DNA of 56,459 nt from Chloroflexota bacterium (GTDB lineage: Bacteria; Chloroflexota; Anaerolineae; Anaerolineales; Anaerolineaceae). A program made the translations under genes and the position numbers. The notes below the pieces were generated by a model. That model was not told the DNA's origin. It saw only the letters and a program-made list of their open reading frames with translations, and made no database searches. The DNA is taken from assembly GCA_029265085.1 (NCBI GenBank), contig JAJUJY010000009.1:1-56459 (forward strand). The letters run 5' to 3'. Shown in pieces: positions 33,583 through 43,060 of this stretch. Numbering within the stretch: the stretch's first letter is position 1; each line of letters opens with the position of its first letter.

Positions 33583-35289
33583 TTATGTAATCACTTCTGC
33601 AAAAACCACTTCAAGTGGACCAACCACGAACTTATCGGGCTGATTTTCTTCTGGTTTTCGCGTCCGGCTGGAATATATTTCTTTCAACCCCTTGCAAACC
33701 AATTCAAGAGACAAGGTCTGCGGCTGGTCGGAATAATTCAGAACAACCAGGCAGGTCTGTTCAGCTGTTGTACGCAAAAATGTCAAAGCAGCCTTGGAAT
33801 CCCGGTTGATTTCTTGATAATCTCCCAAGATCAGAGCTGGGTTTGCTTTGCGCGCTGCCAATATTCGCCGGTAATCATGCAGCAAAGAGGAGTGGGAAGC
33901 TTCCTGGTCTTGCACATTAACCCCACTGGCATAATTAGGATTTACAGGCAGCCATGTTTCTACACCTGCTGGCGAAAAACCACCATTGGGTTCATTCTGC
34001 CACTGCATGGGGGTTCGGCATTTATCACGGCCGTTTCGGGCTGCATAACGGGCAGCCTCCTCCGAGGGAGTGCCCATTAAGTCCATTTCTAATTGGTATG
34101 CGCGGCTGCATAACGGATCGCGGTAATACTTCGGATCGTTGACAATATAATCCGACATCCCGATTTCTTCCCCATTATACAAAGAAGGAGTTCCCCATAA
34201 GGTAACCATCAAAGCCAGGTTGAGCCGGGCTATTTCACGGTTGTGCTTCCCATCACCAAAAGCAGAAAACATGCGCCGGGAATCGTGGTTGCCAATCGTA
34301 TTGCAAGGCCAGGCACCTTGCGGCAAAGCCTTCAATCGCTCCGCCTGATTTTTCCGCACCCAGTCTGGAGTGATCCGATCCGTGCGCATGAGTGGGAAAT
34401 TAAAATTGAGATGCAATTCATCCTGCCCATTCCCGTAAAAGGCAATATCATCCGTTTCGCCAATCAGTACACGGTCCGGATATTCATCCACAACTGCCCG
34501 CAGTTCTTTCATCAAATCATGCACTTCAGGCAGGTCGTGCTGATGCAGAAACATCGCATCCCAGATTTTCCGGGCAGCATCCTGTTCCAAAGGTGATTTT
34601 GCCAGGCGGTCAATCCGGTACAACTCATCTAAAGTAATTTTTGAGGATTGATCGGGTAATTCGGGCACTTCAAAGATGGTACCAATCGCATCCAGGCGAA
34701 ATCCATCCACGCCCATATCCAGCCAATAACGAACCACATCAAACATAGCTGCCTTCACCTCAGGATTACGCCAGTTCAGGTCAGGCTGTTCTTTAAAGAA
34801 AAAGTGATAGTAATACTCACCTGTCAATGGGTCTAAATCCCAGCCTGAGCCGCCAAAAGCAGAGTACCAGTTGTTAGGCGGTCCGTTGTTTTTCCCTTTT
34901 GACCAGACATACCAGTCCCTCTTGGGATTATCTTTGCTTGACCTGGATTCAATAAACCAGGGATGCTGATCTGAAGTATGGTTAAGCACAAGGTCTAAAA
35001 TTAAGCGCATACCGCGCTGATGCAATCCATCCAAAAATTGCTTAAACTCATCCAGCGTGCCGTATTCCGGAGCAACACCATAATAATCCGAAATATCATA
35101 CCCCCAGTCAATTTGCGGTGACGGAAAATGCGGAGAAAGCCAAATGGCATCTACGCCCAAGGATTGCAAATAATCCAATTTGGAGATCATTCCTTGCAAG
35201 TCGCCAATTCCATCGCCGTTACCGTCCGCAAAACTGCGCGGATAGATCTGATAGATCACTGCTTGCTGCCACCATTTGAATTCAGTCAT
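33583..35289 (-). CDS. GH13 alpha-glucosidase
   Basis: A 568-residue cytoplasmic glycoside hydrolase, without a signal peptide, that releases glucose from maltose, isomaltose or short oligosaccharides. GH13 regions: DLVLNHTSDQHPWF, nucleophile Asp200 (GFRLDAI), acid/base Glu278 (LIGETDD), transition-state Asp336 (IGNHDSRRM). QPDLNW marks the oligo-1,6-glucosidase/alpha-glucosidase/trehalose-type subfamilies rather than alpha-amylase. The N-terminal YQIYPRSFADGNGDGIGDLQG contains the calcium-binding loop. Linkage specificity cannot be set from motifs. The stop lies at the foot of the shared terminator. Confidence 0.93.
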   Translation of the reverse strand: MTEFKWWQQAVIYQIYPRSFADGNGDGIGDLQGMISKLDYLQSLGVDAIWLSPHFPSPQIDWGYDISDYYGVAPEYGTLDEFKQFLDGLHQRGMRLILDLVLNHTSDQHPWFIESRSSKDNPKRDWYVWSKGKNNGPPNNWYSAFGGSGWDLDPLTGEYYYHFFFKEQPDLNWRNPEVKAAMFDVVRYWLDMGVDGFRLDAIGTIFEVPELPDQSSKITLDELYRIDRLAKSPLEQDAARKIWDAMFLHQHDLPEVHDLMKELRAVVDEYPDRVLIGETDDIAFYGNGQDELHLNFNFPLMRTDRITPDWVRKNQAERLKALPQGAWPCNTIGNHDSRRMFSAFGDGKHNREIARLNLALMVTLWGTPSLYNGEEIGMSDYIVNDPKYYRDPLCSRAYQLEMDLMGTPSEEAARYAARNGRDKCRTPMQWQNEPNGGFSPAGVETWLPVNPNYASGVNVQDQEASHSSLLHDYRRILAARKANPALILGDYQEINRDSKAALTFLRTTAEQTCLVVLNYSDQPQTLSLELVCKGLKEIYSSRTRKPEENQPDKFVVGPLEVVFAEVIT

Positions 35290-35376
35290 GAAATCCCATC
35301 TCCTTCGTCGGGTTGATTCATTCTTCCAACCGCCTATTATACTCGACGAACGAGAGTGATTATCTATGCGCAGTTT

Positions 35377-36666
35377 TTATCCTTCAGCAGCCGGCTGAAT
35401 AATTCCCCGCAGCCCTTCGGCTGTTTTTCCCAACAATTGCACAGGTGATATTTCATTCCATAATCGAACCGCAGAGGAAGCCTCAACGCGGATATAATTA
35501 TCTGTCAATCCATGCAGCCGCCATCCCGCCGGGCCGTATTCATCGCTCGATTCCCACAAAACCGGCATGATTTTTCCGATGAACCGTTCTTGAAATTGCT
35601 CTGCAGAAGCAGCCAAAACATCTCGCATGCGTGCATTTCGAGACTTTGCTTCTGGGCCTTTCACTTGCCCGGATAAACGTGTTGCAGGGGTACCAGGCCG
35701 CGATGAATAAGTAAATACATGACCGGCTGAAAAATCCATCTGCTGAACAAAAGCCAGGCTTTCCTGAAATTCAACTTCGTCTTCGCCAGGAAAACCGACA
35801 ATAATATCCGTTGTGATCGCCATATCCGCTGCAGCGGCACGCGCCATCCGCACAATTTCAGCGTAGGCTTCAGGAGTTGTATTTCTCGCCATTCGCTTTA
35901 AGGTCTTTGCGCAACCGGATTGAAGGGGCAAATGCAGGTGGCGGCACATACGCTCATCCTGCCACAAAGTAAAGAAGTTTTCATCAAGATCCCAGGGTTC
36001 CAGCGAAGAAAGCCGCAATCGTTGAACGTCTGTCTCGCGCAATAGGACAGAGATCAAGTCACGCAAGTGCAGTGCTTCACCCAAATCTTGTCCCCAAGAA
36101 CCAAGGTGAACACCACTCAAGACAATCTCTTTAGCACCGCCCTCCAAAGCCAATTGCACATCCCGGACCACCTGAGCCACCGTTTGGCTGCGTCCCTGTC
36201 CGCGTGCCAGGCGGGTGATGCAAAAAGTACAATGATTATCACAGCCATCCTGGGCTTTGATAAAGGCGCGTGTGCGCAAGTGAATCCCGGGCAAAGGCTG
36301 GCGTACCAGCGGTTCAAGATCGAATTCTGCAGGTTCCAGACCTAAAACTTCCGGAACCAGAAAATCTTTTTCCAGGTTAGAGACCACATGAGTGACGCGC
36401 GGCAATTGAGCTGCAGCACCCGGTTCAAGCGTAGACCAACACCCGGTCACCACAATCTCATTTTGACCGGCTCTACCTGCCTGGCGAATTTTTTGCCGGG
36501 AATCTGAAGCTGCCGCATTGGTCACCGAACAGGTATTTATTACCACCATATCCGCTTCGGCAGCAGAATCGACAATCGTATGCCCGGCCGCACGGAACTG
36601 GCTGGCATATTTTTCAATTTCACTTTGATTTAATCGGCATCCAATCGAGTCGAGAAATATCTTCAT
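35377..36666 (-). CDS. mtaB: MtaB-type tRNA (t6A37) methylthiotransferase
   Basis: A 429-residue radical SAM enzyme adding a methylthio group to t6A37 in tRNA decoding ANN codons. The N-terminal UPF0004 domain carries Cys in SIGCRLNQ, NTCSVT and VVTGCW, the ligands of the auxiliary cluster. The radical SAM motif is CDNHCTFC. QSGCAKTLKRMARN and TDIIVGFPGE are family blocks. A C-terminal TRAM-like stretch follows. QSGCAKTLKRM and the IGCRLNQ start favour MtaB over MiaB or RimO. It begins just after the lipoprotein gene and is probably cotranscribed with it. Confidence 0.93.
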   Translation of the reverse strand: MKIFLDSIGCRLNQSEIEKYASQFRAAGHTIVDSAAEADMVVINTCSVTNAAASDSRQKIRQAGRAGQNEIVVTGCWSTLEPGAAAQLPRVTHVVSNLEKDFLVPEVLGLEPAEFDLEPLVRQPLPGIHLRTRAFIKAQDGCDNHCTFCITRLARGQGRSQTVAQVVRDVQLALEGGAKEIVLSGVHLGSWGQDLGEALHLRDLISVLLRETDVQRLRLSSLEPWDLDENFFTLWQDERMCRHLHLPLQSGCAKTLKRMARNTTPEAYAEIVRMARAAAADMAITTDIIVGFPGEDEVEFQESLAFVQQMDFSAGHVFTYSSRPGTPATRLSGQVKGPEAKSRNARMRDVLAASAEQFQERFIGKIMPVLWESSDEYGPAGWRLHGLTDNYIRVEASSAVRLWNEISPVQLLGKTAEGLRGIIQPAAEG

Positions 36667-36670
36667 ACCT

Positions 36671-37333
36671 TTAAGGCTTGATTACAAAAAAATTATCAAA
36701 AAAAACATCCACACCAGCTTCCTGGTAACTACCGGCCATGAGTCCGACATCCCCATGTGTGAAAGCGGCATCTTCGACCTCAAAAACTTTTTCCTGGTTG
36801 ACATACAGTGCCAATTTTGATCCGATACAATCGGCGCGAAGATGGTTTGTCGTGTAACCTTGCTGAATCACGGGGCTGTATTCGAGAACCTCTGCCTGCA
36901 AGACCTGATAAACACCTTCTTGCATCCGGACAATTCCACCGTACCCATCAGCGCTAATCAAAAAAGCATAAAAGTTCAACTCATCCTGATACCGGCAAAT
37001 GACACCAAAATCGTTATTGGTGGGGCCAGCCAGCACGGCTGCATCCACCGCAAGTGTCACATCATTGAAACGCTTTCCTGCAACAGACCAATAATCAAAA
37101 TTTGGATCAGCAATGTAAAAACGGAAGCCGTCATTTTGGTAACCAATCCAGGTTGTGTCGGTTTGCCAGGTTCGCCAACCGCTGGTTGGGTCAGAGAATT
37201 CATCATAAAACAAAACGCTACCAGAGTCAACTGACGAAACCGCCGCATTCTGGATGGAATCCAAAACACTGCAAGCCGTGATCCATATGCTGCTAATAGC
37301 GATCAACATGGCGCAGAAAATTGCACGTTTCAT
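36671..37333 (-). CDS. Lipoprotein with a concanavalin-like domain
   Basis: A 220-residue predicted lipoprotein: MKRAIFCAMLIAISSIWITAC gives a hydrophobic signal peptide with lipobox ITAC, Cys21. From about residue 45 the sequence (FYDEFSDPTSGW, FRFYIADPNFDYWS, DFGVICRYQDELNFYAFLIS, FFDNFFV) resembles the beta-sandwich LamG/DUF1080-like domains found in extracellular sugar-binding proteins. No catalytic residues can be identified. AGGAG lies 9 bases before the ATG. It follows the TPR gene by 50 bases on the same strand. It may bind carbohydrate at the cell surface (inference). Confidence 0.75.
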   Translation of the reverse strand: MKRAIFCAMLIAISSIWITACSVLDSIQNAAVSSVDSGSVLFYDEFSDPTSGWRTWQTDTTWIGYQNDGFRFYIADPNFDYWSVAGKRFNDVTLAVDAAVLAGPTNNDFGVICRYQDELNFYAFLISADGYGGIVRMQEGVYQVLQAEVLEYSPVIQQGYTTNHLRADCIGSKLALYVNQEKVFEVEDAAFTHGDVGLMAGSYQEAGVDVFFDNFFVIKP

Positions 37334-37383
37334 GAGGGAACTCCTGGTAAATTGGGTACGATGATGGGCAGTGAATATTAGGG

Positions 37384-38811
37384 TTATTGCGATGGGAAAT
37401 ATTGTTCCAACAGACGCTCGGCCTGTAAACGAATGAGATTATCATCCGTTATTTTTGCTGCTCGCTCCCAGGCAGTTTTTGCCTGGTCAGGCATTTTCTT
37501 TTGAATATACACCTGTCCTAAATGCAGGTAAGCAGATGCATACCACGAGTCCTGCTTGAGAGCCTGTTGCAAGAATTGTTCCGCATCCTCCCATTGACCT
37601 TGTGTTAAATAAACCCAGCCCAACACATCCAGAGAAGCGGCTGAATCCTGATCCAGCTCATATGCTCGGATGGCTGCAGGGAGGCCGTAATCTACCGCAG
37701 AAAAACCATGCTGTGTGGCAAATACAGCCAGAGCACGCCATAATTGAGGATTATCCGGCTCAATTTCAACCGCCCGGATATATTGGTTTAATGCTTGAAC
37801 CAATTCCCCCTTCTCTGCCAGGGTTGCCCCAATTTCTTGAATCCACGCTCCTTCATTGGGATGATCCTGAGCAATTAAATTCAGATATGCCAGAGCAACA
37901 TCAGGCTCATTTTGCTTCCGCCAGTAATACACCAGGGCACTGCGCACAATATCAGAATTGGAATTCAGGGCTTTTGCGGTGTCCAATTGGGGTTTCCCGT
38001 CTTTTTCTTGGGTCATCCGAGCCAATCCAAGGTATGCCCAGGCTTCTGCATAACCAGGTTCGATCTTCACCGCAGATAAAAATGCATCTTCGGCCAAATC
38101 CCATGCCCCCACCTCCCCCAATGCCTGCCCAATCACCACTTTTTGGTAAGCAGGGGAAGGATCGCTGGCAGCCTGTTGAAAGGCTTGCAAAATGCGTTGA
38201 ATTTTACCGGCATACATCGAATCTAATTCATAAGCCCGCATTAAGTAGATATTTGCTGCATCAACCTGGTCTGAGGCATGAAACAGTCCGGCCAGGTAAT
38301 ACGCCTGTCCATCCTGCGGATACGATTTTGCCCAATTGATTAAAACAGCCCGCGCAGAATCAAAATCCTGTTTGCTGCGGTAATGCTCAACCACCGCCCA
38401 AAATAAATCCGCCGGTAAATCCGGCCGTTCTGAGACCTCAACCCAGGCTGAACGGGCTTCTGCTTCTTGTCCAACCTGTTCATATAGATTCGCCAATTCA
38501 TAGAGCCCCTGGTTGCTGATCATTCCCCGTTGGCGAATTTGCTCATAAGCCTGGATCGCACCGGAATAATTCTCCACCTTTGCTTCATATCGGGCAACCG
38601 ATTCCCATAAATCTACCCGATCGGGTTGGAAATCGAGGATGATCCTTAATGCTTGAATTGCTGCCTGGTATCTGCCCTGGGCAATCGAAATACGCGAATC
38701 TTTCCAGGCCTGGTCTAAAAGCACCGGGCGGGGGAAAATGCCTGCCACCAAAATCAATCCTAAGGGCAGCAAAATCAGTAAAAACAAATCAAAGCGTTGG
38801 TGTTTTTCCAT
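37384..38811 (-). CDS. Membrane-anchored TPR-repeat protein
   Basis: A 475-residue protein with one N-terminal hydrophobic helix (about 9-27, LFLLILLPLGLILVAGI) and then about 11 tetratricopeptide repeats running to the C-terminus, seen as repeated A-x-L/W-G-Y patterns such as AWAYLGLARM, ALNQYIRAVEIEPDNPQLW and ASAYLHLGQVYIQKKMPDQA. It should face outwards and act as a protein-binding scaffold. The partner is unknown. The -10 box TATAAT (38820-38825) lies 8 bases before the ATG and no Shine-Dalgarno is present, so it may be leaderless. Confidence 0.85.
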   Translation of the reverse strand: MEKHQRFDLFLLILLPLGLILVAGIFPRPVLLDQAWKDSRISIAQGRYQAAIQALRIILDFQPDRVDLWESVARYEAKVENYSGAIQAYEQIRQRGMISNQGLYELANLYEQVGQEAEARSAWVEVSERPDLPADLFWAVVEHYRSKQDFDSARAVLINWAKSYPQDGQAYYLAGLFHASDQVDAANIYLMRAYELDSMYAGKIQRILQAFQQAASDPSPAYQKVVIGQALGEVGAWDLAEDAFLSAVKIEPGYAEAWAYLGLARMTQEKDGKPQLDTAKALNSNSDIVRSALVYYWRKQNEPDVALAYLNLIAQDHPNEGAWIQEIGATLAEKGELVQALNQYIRAVEIEPDNPQLWRALAVFATQHGFSAVDYGLPAAIRAYELDQDSAASLDVLGWVYLTQGQWEDAEQFLQQALKQDSWYASAYLHLGQVYIQKKMPDQAKTAWERAAKITDDNLIRLQAERLLEQYFPSQ

Positions 38812-38842
38812 CTATGAATATTATAAATCTTCACTAAGCAGC

Positions 38843-39640
38843 TCAGCTTGCTAAAATTACTCCAGTTGACTTTGTAATTTTCAACCCGCCTTTTTGCTTA
38901 ATTTCTGCTTCTACATCTTGTTTCATTAAGGCGAGAATTTCATCTGGGAGTTGCTCAGCATCCCATGATGAGCGCATATATGCCATTAATGGCTGTGCTT
39001 CTGTAATCCATAACCAGCTTTCCGCGATTTCTACCTGCGTCTCTTCAAAAACCTGCTTAATGATCGCTTCTCCATTTTCAAGCCCAAAATGGAGACATGC
39101 TTTTTGGTTAAAATTTTCAAAATCGGGCAAATAGCGCCAGATGAGCTGATACATTTCAATCATATGCGCTTCTCCAACGGTTGACGCACATAACTTGCCG
39201 CCTTTCTGCAGAACTCGCCGGATTTCTCGCAAGCCTAGTTGAATATCCGGAACATGGTAAAGCATATGATTGGCGACCACCCGGTCAAAAAATCCATCCC
39301 CAAATGGCAGCGACTGCACATCGACTGGCCGAAAATGAAACCGCGGGTCACTCCCCAAATTTTGCTGAGCCTGGGCAACCATCCCCTCCGATAAATCGGT
39401 TAAAGTTATTTGCAAATCTTGCGGCAGTGAACTTAAATGATCCTGCCAGAGGTTCCCCATTCCACAACCTACTTCTAAAATCTTCAGACCAGGTTTAGGA
39501 TCGATTTTTTCCATCAGCCAGCCGTACCAGTTCGTATCACCGCGAGTGAATAAAAGATGTAATTGGATGCGAGCATCTAAATTTTGGCCATTGTGATACT
39601 GCTCGTTTTTCAGATAATTTTGGTCTGTTAAGTGTTTCAT
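38843..39640 (-). CDS. SAM-dependent methyltransferase (UbiE/Methyltransf_11 type)
   Basis: A 265-residue class I methyltransferase. Motif I is ILEVGCGMGNLW (about 54-65); ITLTDLSEGM supplies the ribose-binding acidic residue; DVQSLPFGDGFFDRVVANHMLYH and RVLQKGGKLCASTVG complete the core. The C-terminal half is an unclassified extension. Substrate not predictable. It lies upstream of the TPR gene on the same strand and diverges from the cold-shock gene. Confidence 0.85.
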   Translation of the reverse strand: MKHLTDQNYLKNEQYHNGQNLDARIQLHLLFTRGDTNWYGWLMEKIDPKPGLKILEVGCGMGNLWQDHLSSLPQDLQITLTDLSEGMVAQAQQNLGSDPRFHFRPVDVQSLPFGDGFFDRVVANHMLYHVPDIQLGLREIRRVLQKGGKLCASTVGEAHMIEMYQLIWRYLPDFENFNQKACLHFGLENGEAIIKQVFEETQVEIAESWLWITEAQPLMAYMRSSWDAEQLPDEILALMKQDVEAEIKQKGGLKITKSTGVILAS

Positions 39641-39666
39641 TGTAATTCCTTAAGGGGGTATGATCC

Positions 39667-39695
39667 TTGACAAGAGACCGGTAACGCGATAAACT
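39667..39695 (+). promoter_or_regulatory. Sigma-70 promoter of the cold-shock gene
   Basis: TTGACA (39667-39672) and TAAACT (39690-39695), 17 bases apart. The leader of about 65 bases contains a hairpin, GTGGTAA (39712-39718) with TTACCAC (39724-39730). Confidence 0.8.
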
Positions 39696-39766
39696 TGAAC
39701 TTCCAAAGACAGTGGTAATCAATTTACCACTTCACCAATTTCTCAACTCAAGATGGAGTAAAAAGC

Positions 39767-39979
39767 ATGTCTGAACGTTATACTGGGACCGTCAAATGGT
39801 TCAATCCCTCCAAGGGATACGGTTTCATCGGCCGCGACAATGGCGAGGATGTTTTCGTACATTTTTCTGCTATTGATATGCAGGGCTATCGTCAGTTGAA
39901 GGAAGGCCAGAAGGTCGAATTCTCGGTTGAAAAAGGTCCCAAAGGCTTGCAGGCCGCCCAGGTTGTACCGATTCCTTAA
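39767..39979 (+). CDS. Cold-shock protein (CspA family)
   Basis: A 70-residue single cold-shock domain that binds single-stranded RNA or DNA. RNP1 is KGYGFIGR and RNP2 is VFVHFSAI, both intact. The usual aromatic surface is kept ([24 protein letters not shown]). GGAG lies 8 bases before the ATG, with its own promoter, a leader hairpin and a terminator, so it is a single-gene unit. It may be constitutive or cold-induced; the leader is too short for the E. coli cspA-type thermosensor. Confidence 0.96.
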   Translation: MSERYTGTVKWFNPSKGYGFIGRDNGEDVFVHFSAIDMQGYRQLKEGQKVEFSVEKGPKGLQAAQVVPIP

Positions 39980-40004
39980 TCTTCTTACCTGCAAATAATA
40001 TCAT

Positions 40005-40034
40005 ACAGGACCGCTTCTGCGGTCCTGTTGTTTT
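40005..40034 (+). terminator. Terminator of the cold-shock gene
   Basis: A 10-base stem, ACAGGACCGC/GCGGTCCTGT, with a TTCT loop (40005-40028), then TGTTTT, starting 26 bases after the stop. Confidence 0.9.
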
Positions 40035-40092
40035 AATCCAACTTCATCAATACACTCCGCAGCCTCCAGCAAACCAGATGAAACCAGATGGA

Positions 40093-40749
40093 TTACTGAT
40101 AGACTCCGGCCAGGTAAGCGAACAACTTGATATACTCGCGCACCGTAATCCGCCAACCTTCGCGGTGGAACATCCAGGTTGCCGAGCGGTACCAATGTTC
40201 TCCAGAAGGGTGAACGATCACTTTCATGTCCGACCCGCGAAATGCGTCACGAAAGATGAGACGTGTGCGCAAGGTGTGATATGGGTCGGTCACCACAATC
40301 ACCTTCTTGAGGTCAAATAACTGTAGTAAAGCTAACACGTCTTGCGCCTCTTGAAAGGTGCTGGTTGCCTGTCCGCGGGTTGTCCAGATGCTATCCATTG
40401 GCACGCCATTCGCAGCAACCTGGTTACGCACCAGAGCACTATACCGCGTACTGGAACCTTCGATCAATTCACCGGTTTCGGTCACAACCACATTATGGAC
40501 CAATCCATCCTGGTACATTTTTGCGGCAGCCTTTGCCCGGCCAATATCGCCTCCACTCAGTAAAACGGCAACATCCGCTTTTTGCAGAGGATCTCCGACA
40601 ATTAATATTGCCCCAAGCCCCCAGAGAACAAAATACGCAAACACAATTCCAGCCAGGATCAAGAATCCGATCCCAGCCGAGCCGCCCACAATGGTTAAAC
40701 AAGACCGACAGCCGGTCTGATTTGCGGGCTGGCGATTCGAGGTATTCAT
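40093..40749 (-). CDS. YdcF/DUF218-family protein
   Basis: A 218-residue protein with an N-terminal membrane helix (about 24-48) and a C-terminal DUF218 domain outside the membrane: VAVLLSGGDIGRAKAAAKMYQDGLVHNVVV and VIVVTDPYHTLRTRLIFRDAF are the family blocks, related to SanA and ElyC, which affect envelope polysaccharide synthesis. The conserved ADVAVLLSGG and TDPYH sites are kept. Function in this organism is unknown. It follows the PatB-like gene by 15 bases on the same strand. Confidence 0.85.
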   Translation of the reverse strand: MNTSNRQPANQTGCRSCLTIVGGSAGIGFLILAGIVFAYFVLWGLGAILIVGDPLQKADVAVLLSGGDIGRAKAAAKMYQDGLVHNVVVTETGELIEGSSTRYSALVRNQVAANGVPMDSIWTTRGQATSTFQEAQDVLALLQLFDLKKVIVVTDPYHTLRTRLIFRDAFRGSDMKVIVHPSGEHWYRSATWMFHREGWRITVREYIKLFAYLAGVYQ

Positions 40750-40764
40750 TTTTCAATTTCCTTT

Positions 40765-41919
40765 CTATGCCTTGGCGAGGACAGCCTCCATCCGGTCCAG
40801 AGCTTCTATCAAAACAGAGCGCGGGCAGCCAAAATTGAGGCGTACAAAACCATCGCCGCCTTTTCCAAAGGTACTGCCTTCGTTCAGGCCAACCTTTGCG
40901 ATTTCTTCAAAGAATTTTGCTGGTTTATTTCCTAAACCCGCTTCACGGCAATCTAACCAGGCCAGATAGGTACCTTCGGGAACAGCCATCTTAATTCCAG
41001 GGAACCGGTTGTGTATCTCTGCCGCCAGAAAATCGCGATTTGCCTCAAGATACGCCAAATTTTGCTCAAGCCATTCCTGCCCATCACGGTAAGCAGCCAG
41101 TGCAGCAACCAGGCCCATCAGATTGACGTGCCCCACCAGACCCTGGCTGGCAATTTGTACGCGTTCGCGGAATTCTTTATTTTGAATCACCGCAAAAGAG
41201 CAGCCTAAGCCGGCGATATTATAGGTTTTGCTGGGTGCCATTAAGGTAACGGATTGTTGGGCAATTTCCGGCGATAATGAAGCAATCGGAATATGCTGGT
41301 AACCAGAATAGATCAAATCGCAGTGAATTTCATCGGAGCAAATCACTACACCTTTTCGCAAGCAAATTTCCGCAATTTTTTCCAGCTCATCCTTACGGAA
41401 CACCCGTCCTACCGGGTTATGAGGATTGCACAATAAGAACATACTGGTTTGGGGCGTAATTGCTTCTTCCATTCGATCCCAATCAATCTGATAGGTCCCA
41501 TCTGGATTTTGGGTCAGTTCCATCTCTTGATGGATCGAACGAGAACTCTTGGCAGCGCCAAAAAATGGCGGATACACCGGGGTTTGAATCAATAAACCTT
41601 TATTAGGACCGCAAAACGCGTGCGCCATTAAGTTAAACCCAGTGACAACACCGGGTAACAAGACAATATCATCCGGGGTAACTTGCCAACCATAGCAGTT
41701 GGAAAGCCTTTCAACAATAACCTGAACCAATTCAGGCATCTTTCCAGGGTAACCAAAGACACCGTGAGCAACCCTTTTTTGGAGCGCATCAATAACAGGC
41801 TGCGCAGACAGAAAATCTGTGTCCGCCACCCATAAAGGCAGAACATCTTCAGAGTAACGGTGCCACTTCAGACTTTCGGTATTTCGACGATCAGGCAGCA
41901 CATCAAAGTTGTAGTTCAT
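40765..41919 (-). CDS. patB: PatB/MalY-type PLP aminotransferase / cystathionine beta-lyase
   Basis: A 384-residue fold-type I PLP enzyme. It begins MNYNFDVLPDRRNTESLKWH, the typical N-terminus of this family, and has WVADTDF, the PLP region NPHNPVGRVF, SDEIHCDL and the Schiff-base Lys in MAPSKTYN. B. subtilis PatB and E. coli MalY cleave cystathionine or cysteine to pyruvate and ammonia. The start at 41919 has AAGGA 5 bases upstream; ATGs at 41922 or 41976 are poorer. Transaminase activity on aromatic amino acids is possible. It leads a two-gene unit with the YdcF-like gene. Confidence 0.92.
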   Translation of the reverse strand: MNYNFDVLPDRRNTESLKWHRYSEDVLPLWVADTDFLSAQPVIDALQKRVAHGVFGYPGKMPELVQVIVERLSNCYGWQVTPDDIVLLPGVVTGFNLMAHAFCGPNKGLLIQTPVYPPFFGAAKSSRSIHQEMELTQNPDGTYQIDWDRMEEAITPQTSMFLLCNPHNPVGRVFRKDELEKIAEICLRKGVVICSDEIHCDLIYSGYQHIPIASLSPEIAQQSVTLMAPSKTYNIAGLGCSFAVIQNKEFRERVQIASQGLVGHVNLMGLVAALAAYRDGQEWLEQNLAYLEANRDFLAAEIHNRFPGIKMAVPEGTYLAWLDCREAGLGNKPAKFFEEIAKVGLNEGSTFGKGGDGFVRLNFGCPRSVLIEALDRMEAVLAKA

Positions 41920-42126
41920 CATGATCCTTCTTAATCTACGTTTCAACAAATCTGTGGCCGGATATCCCGCCATCAACCGATTATAAACCGAAAAAACAGC
42001 ATCTTACCGATCCATTCTCTCAAATATTGATTTAAAGAAATCGACTGCCCCTTGTCTATAACAAAACTGGTACAATTACCAAAATAAATTTTGACACAAA
42101 TACACTGATTTCAACTGATTAGATAC

Positions 42127-43029
42127 ATGCCGTATAAAGCCCCCCCACCCCCCGAATTAATCCTTTTACCCTCACCCGACTGGAAAGATTACGAATTATT
42201 AGACAGCGGGAACGGCCAAAAACTAGAGCGGTATGGAAAATATCGTTTACTTCGCCCTGAGCCAGAAGCTATCTGGTTACCTGCTTTGCCAGAGGTGGAG
42301 TGGAAAAAAGCACATGCTGTATTTAAACCCGCCCCGGAAGAGAATGGCGGCCACTGGGAAGTTGTTAAATCACTGCCGGAACAATGGCAGATGGAATACA
42401 AAGGATTGAAGTTTAACGTTCAAACAACGGCCTCGCGTCACCTGGGGGTTTTCCCAGAACAGGCCAGCCAATGGGACTGGATCCAGCAGCAAATTAAATC
42501 GGCAAAGCGCCCCCTGCGTGTGCTAAACCTGTTTGGTTATACTGGTTTGGCTACTTTGGCAGCCGCACAGGCGGGTGCGAATGTCACCCATTTAGATGCA
42601 TCGAAGAAAGTGGTCAGCTGGGCGCGTGAAAATCAAGCCCTCTCTGGCCTGGCAGAAAGTCCGATCCGCTGGATTATCGATGATGCCGTGAAATTTGTGC
42701 AGCGCGAAGCGCGGCGGGGAAGCACCTATGAAGGCATCATCTTAGACCCGCCAAAATTTGGCCGCGGTCCAAAAGGTGAGGTTTGGGAATTTTACAAATT
42801 ATTACCGTCACTGCTAGAATCCTGCCGGCAGATCCTTAGCCCGCAGCCTCAATTCGTTGTTCTAACCGCTTATGCGGTCAAAGCCTCGGCTGTTACGTTG
42901 TATTATGCCATGTCCGAAATGATGGCAAAGTACAAAGGCAGCACGGCAGCAGGAGAAGTTGTTCTTCAAGATTCCAGCGCTGGACGATTACTGTCCACCG
43001 CGATTTTTGCCCGTTGGAGCGCTGGATAA
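42127..43029 (+). CDS. RlmI-like class I methyltransferase
   Basis: A 300-residue methyltransferase with a 100-residue N-terminal domain rich in Pro and Trp and a C-terminal Rossmann core: VLNLFGYTGLATLAAAQAGA (motif I, about 137-156), VTHLDASKKVVSWARENQ, and the catalytic-type ILDPPKFGRGPKGEVW (about 201-216). DPPKFGRG and FGYTG are shared with 23S rRNA methyltransferases of the RlmI/RlmL type, but the usual PUA domain is missing. It ends at 43029 and proC begins 31 bases later. A TTGACA lies 30 bases before the ATG, without a Shine-Dalgarno. Confidence 0.87.
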   Translation: MPYKAPPPPELILLPSPDWKDYELLDSGNGQKLERYGKYRLLRPEPEAIWLPALPEVEWKKAHAVFKPAPEENGGHWEVVKSLPEQWQMEYKGLKFNVQTTASRHLGVFPEQASQWDWIQQQIKSAKRPLRVLNLFGYTGLATLAAAQAGANVTHLDASKKVVSWARENQALSGLAESPIRWIIDDAVKFVQREARRGSTYEGIILDPPKFGRGPKGEVWEFYKLLPSLLESCRQILSPQPQFVVLTAYAVKASAVTLYYAMSEMMAKYKGSTAAGEVVLQDSSAGRLLSTAIFARWSAG

Positions 43030-43060
43030 GCTAATCGAAATAATCCAAGTTGGAGTGAGT

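Noticed and set aside
42091..42126. TTGACA promoter giving a leaderless RlmI-like mRNA
   Set aside because: No acceptable -10 box at a 16-19 base spacing, so it was not added to the leaderless set.
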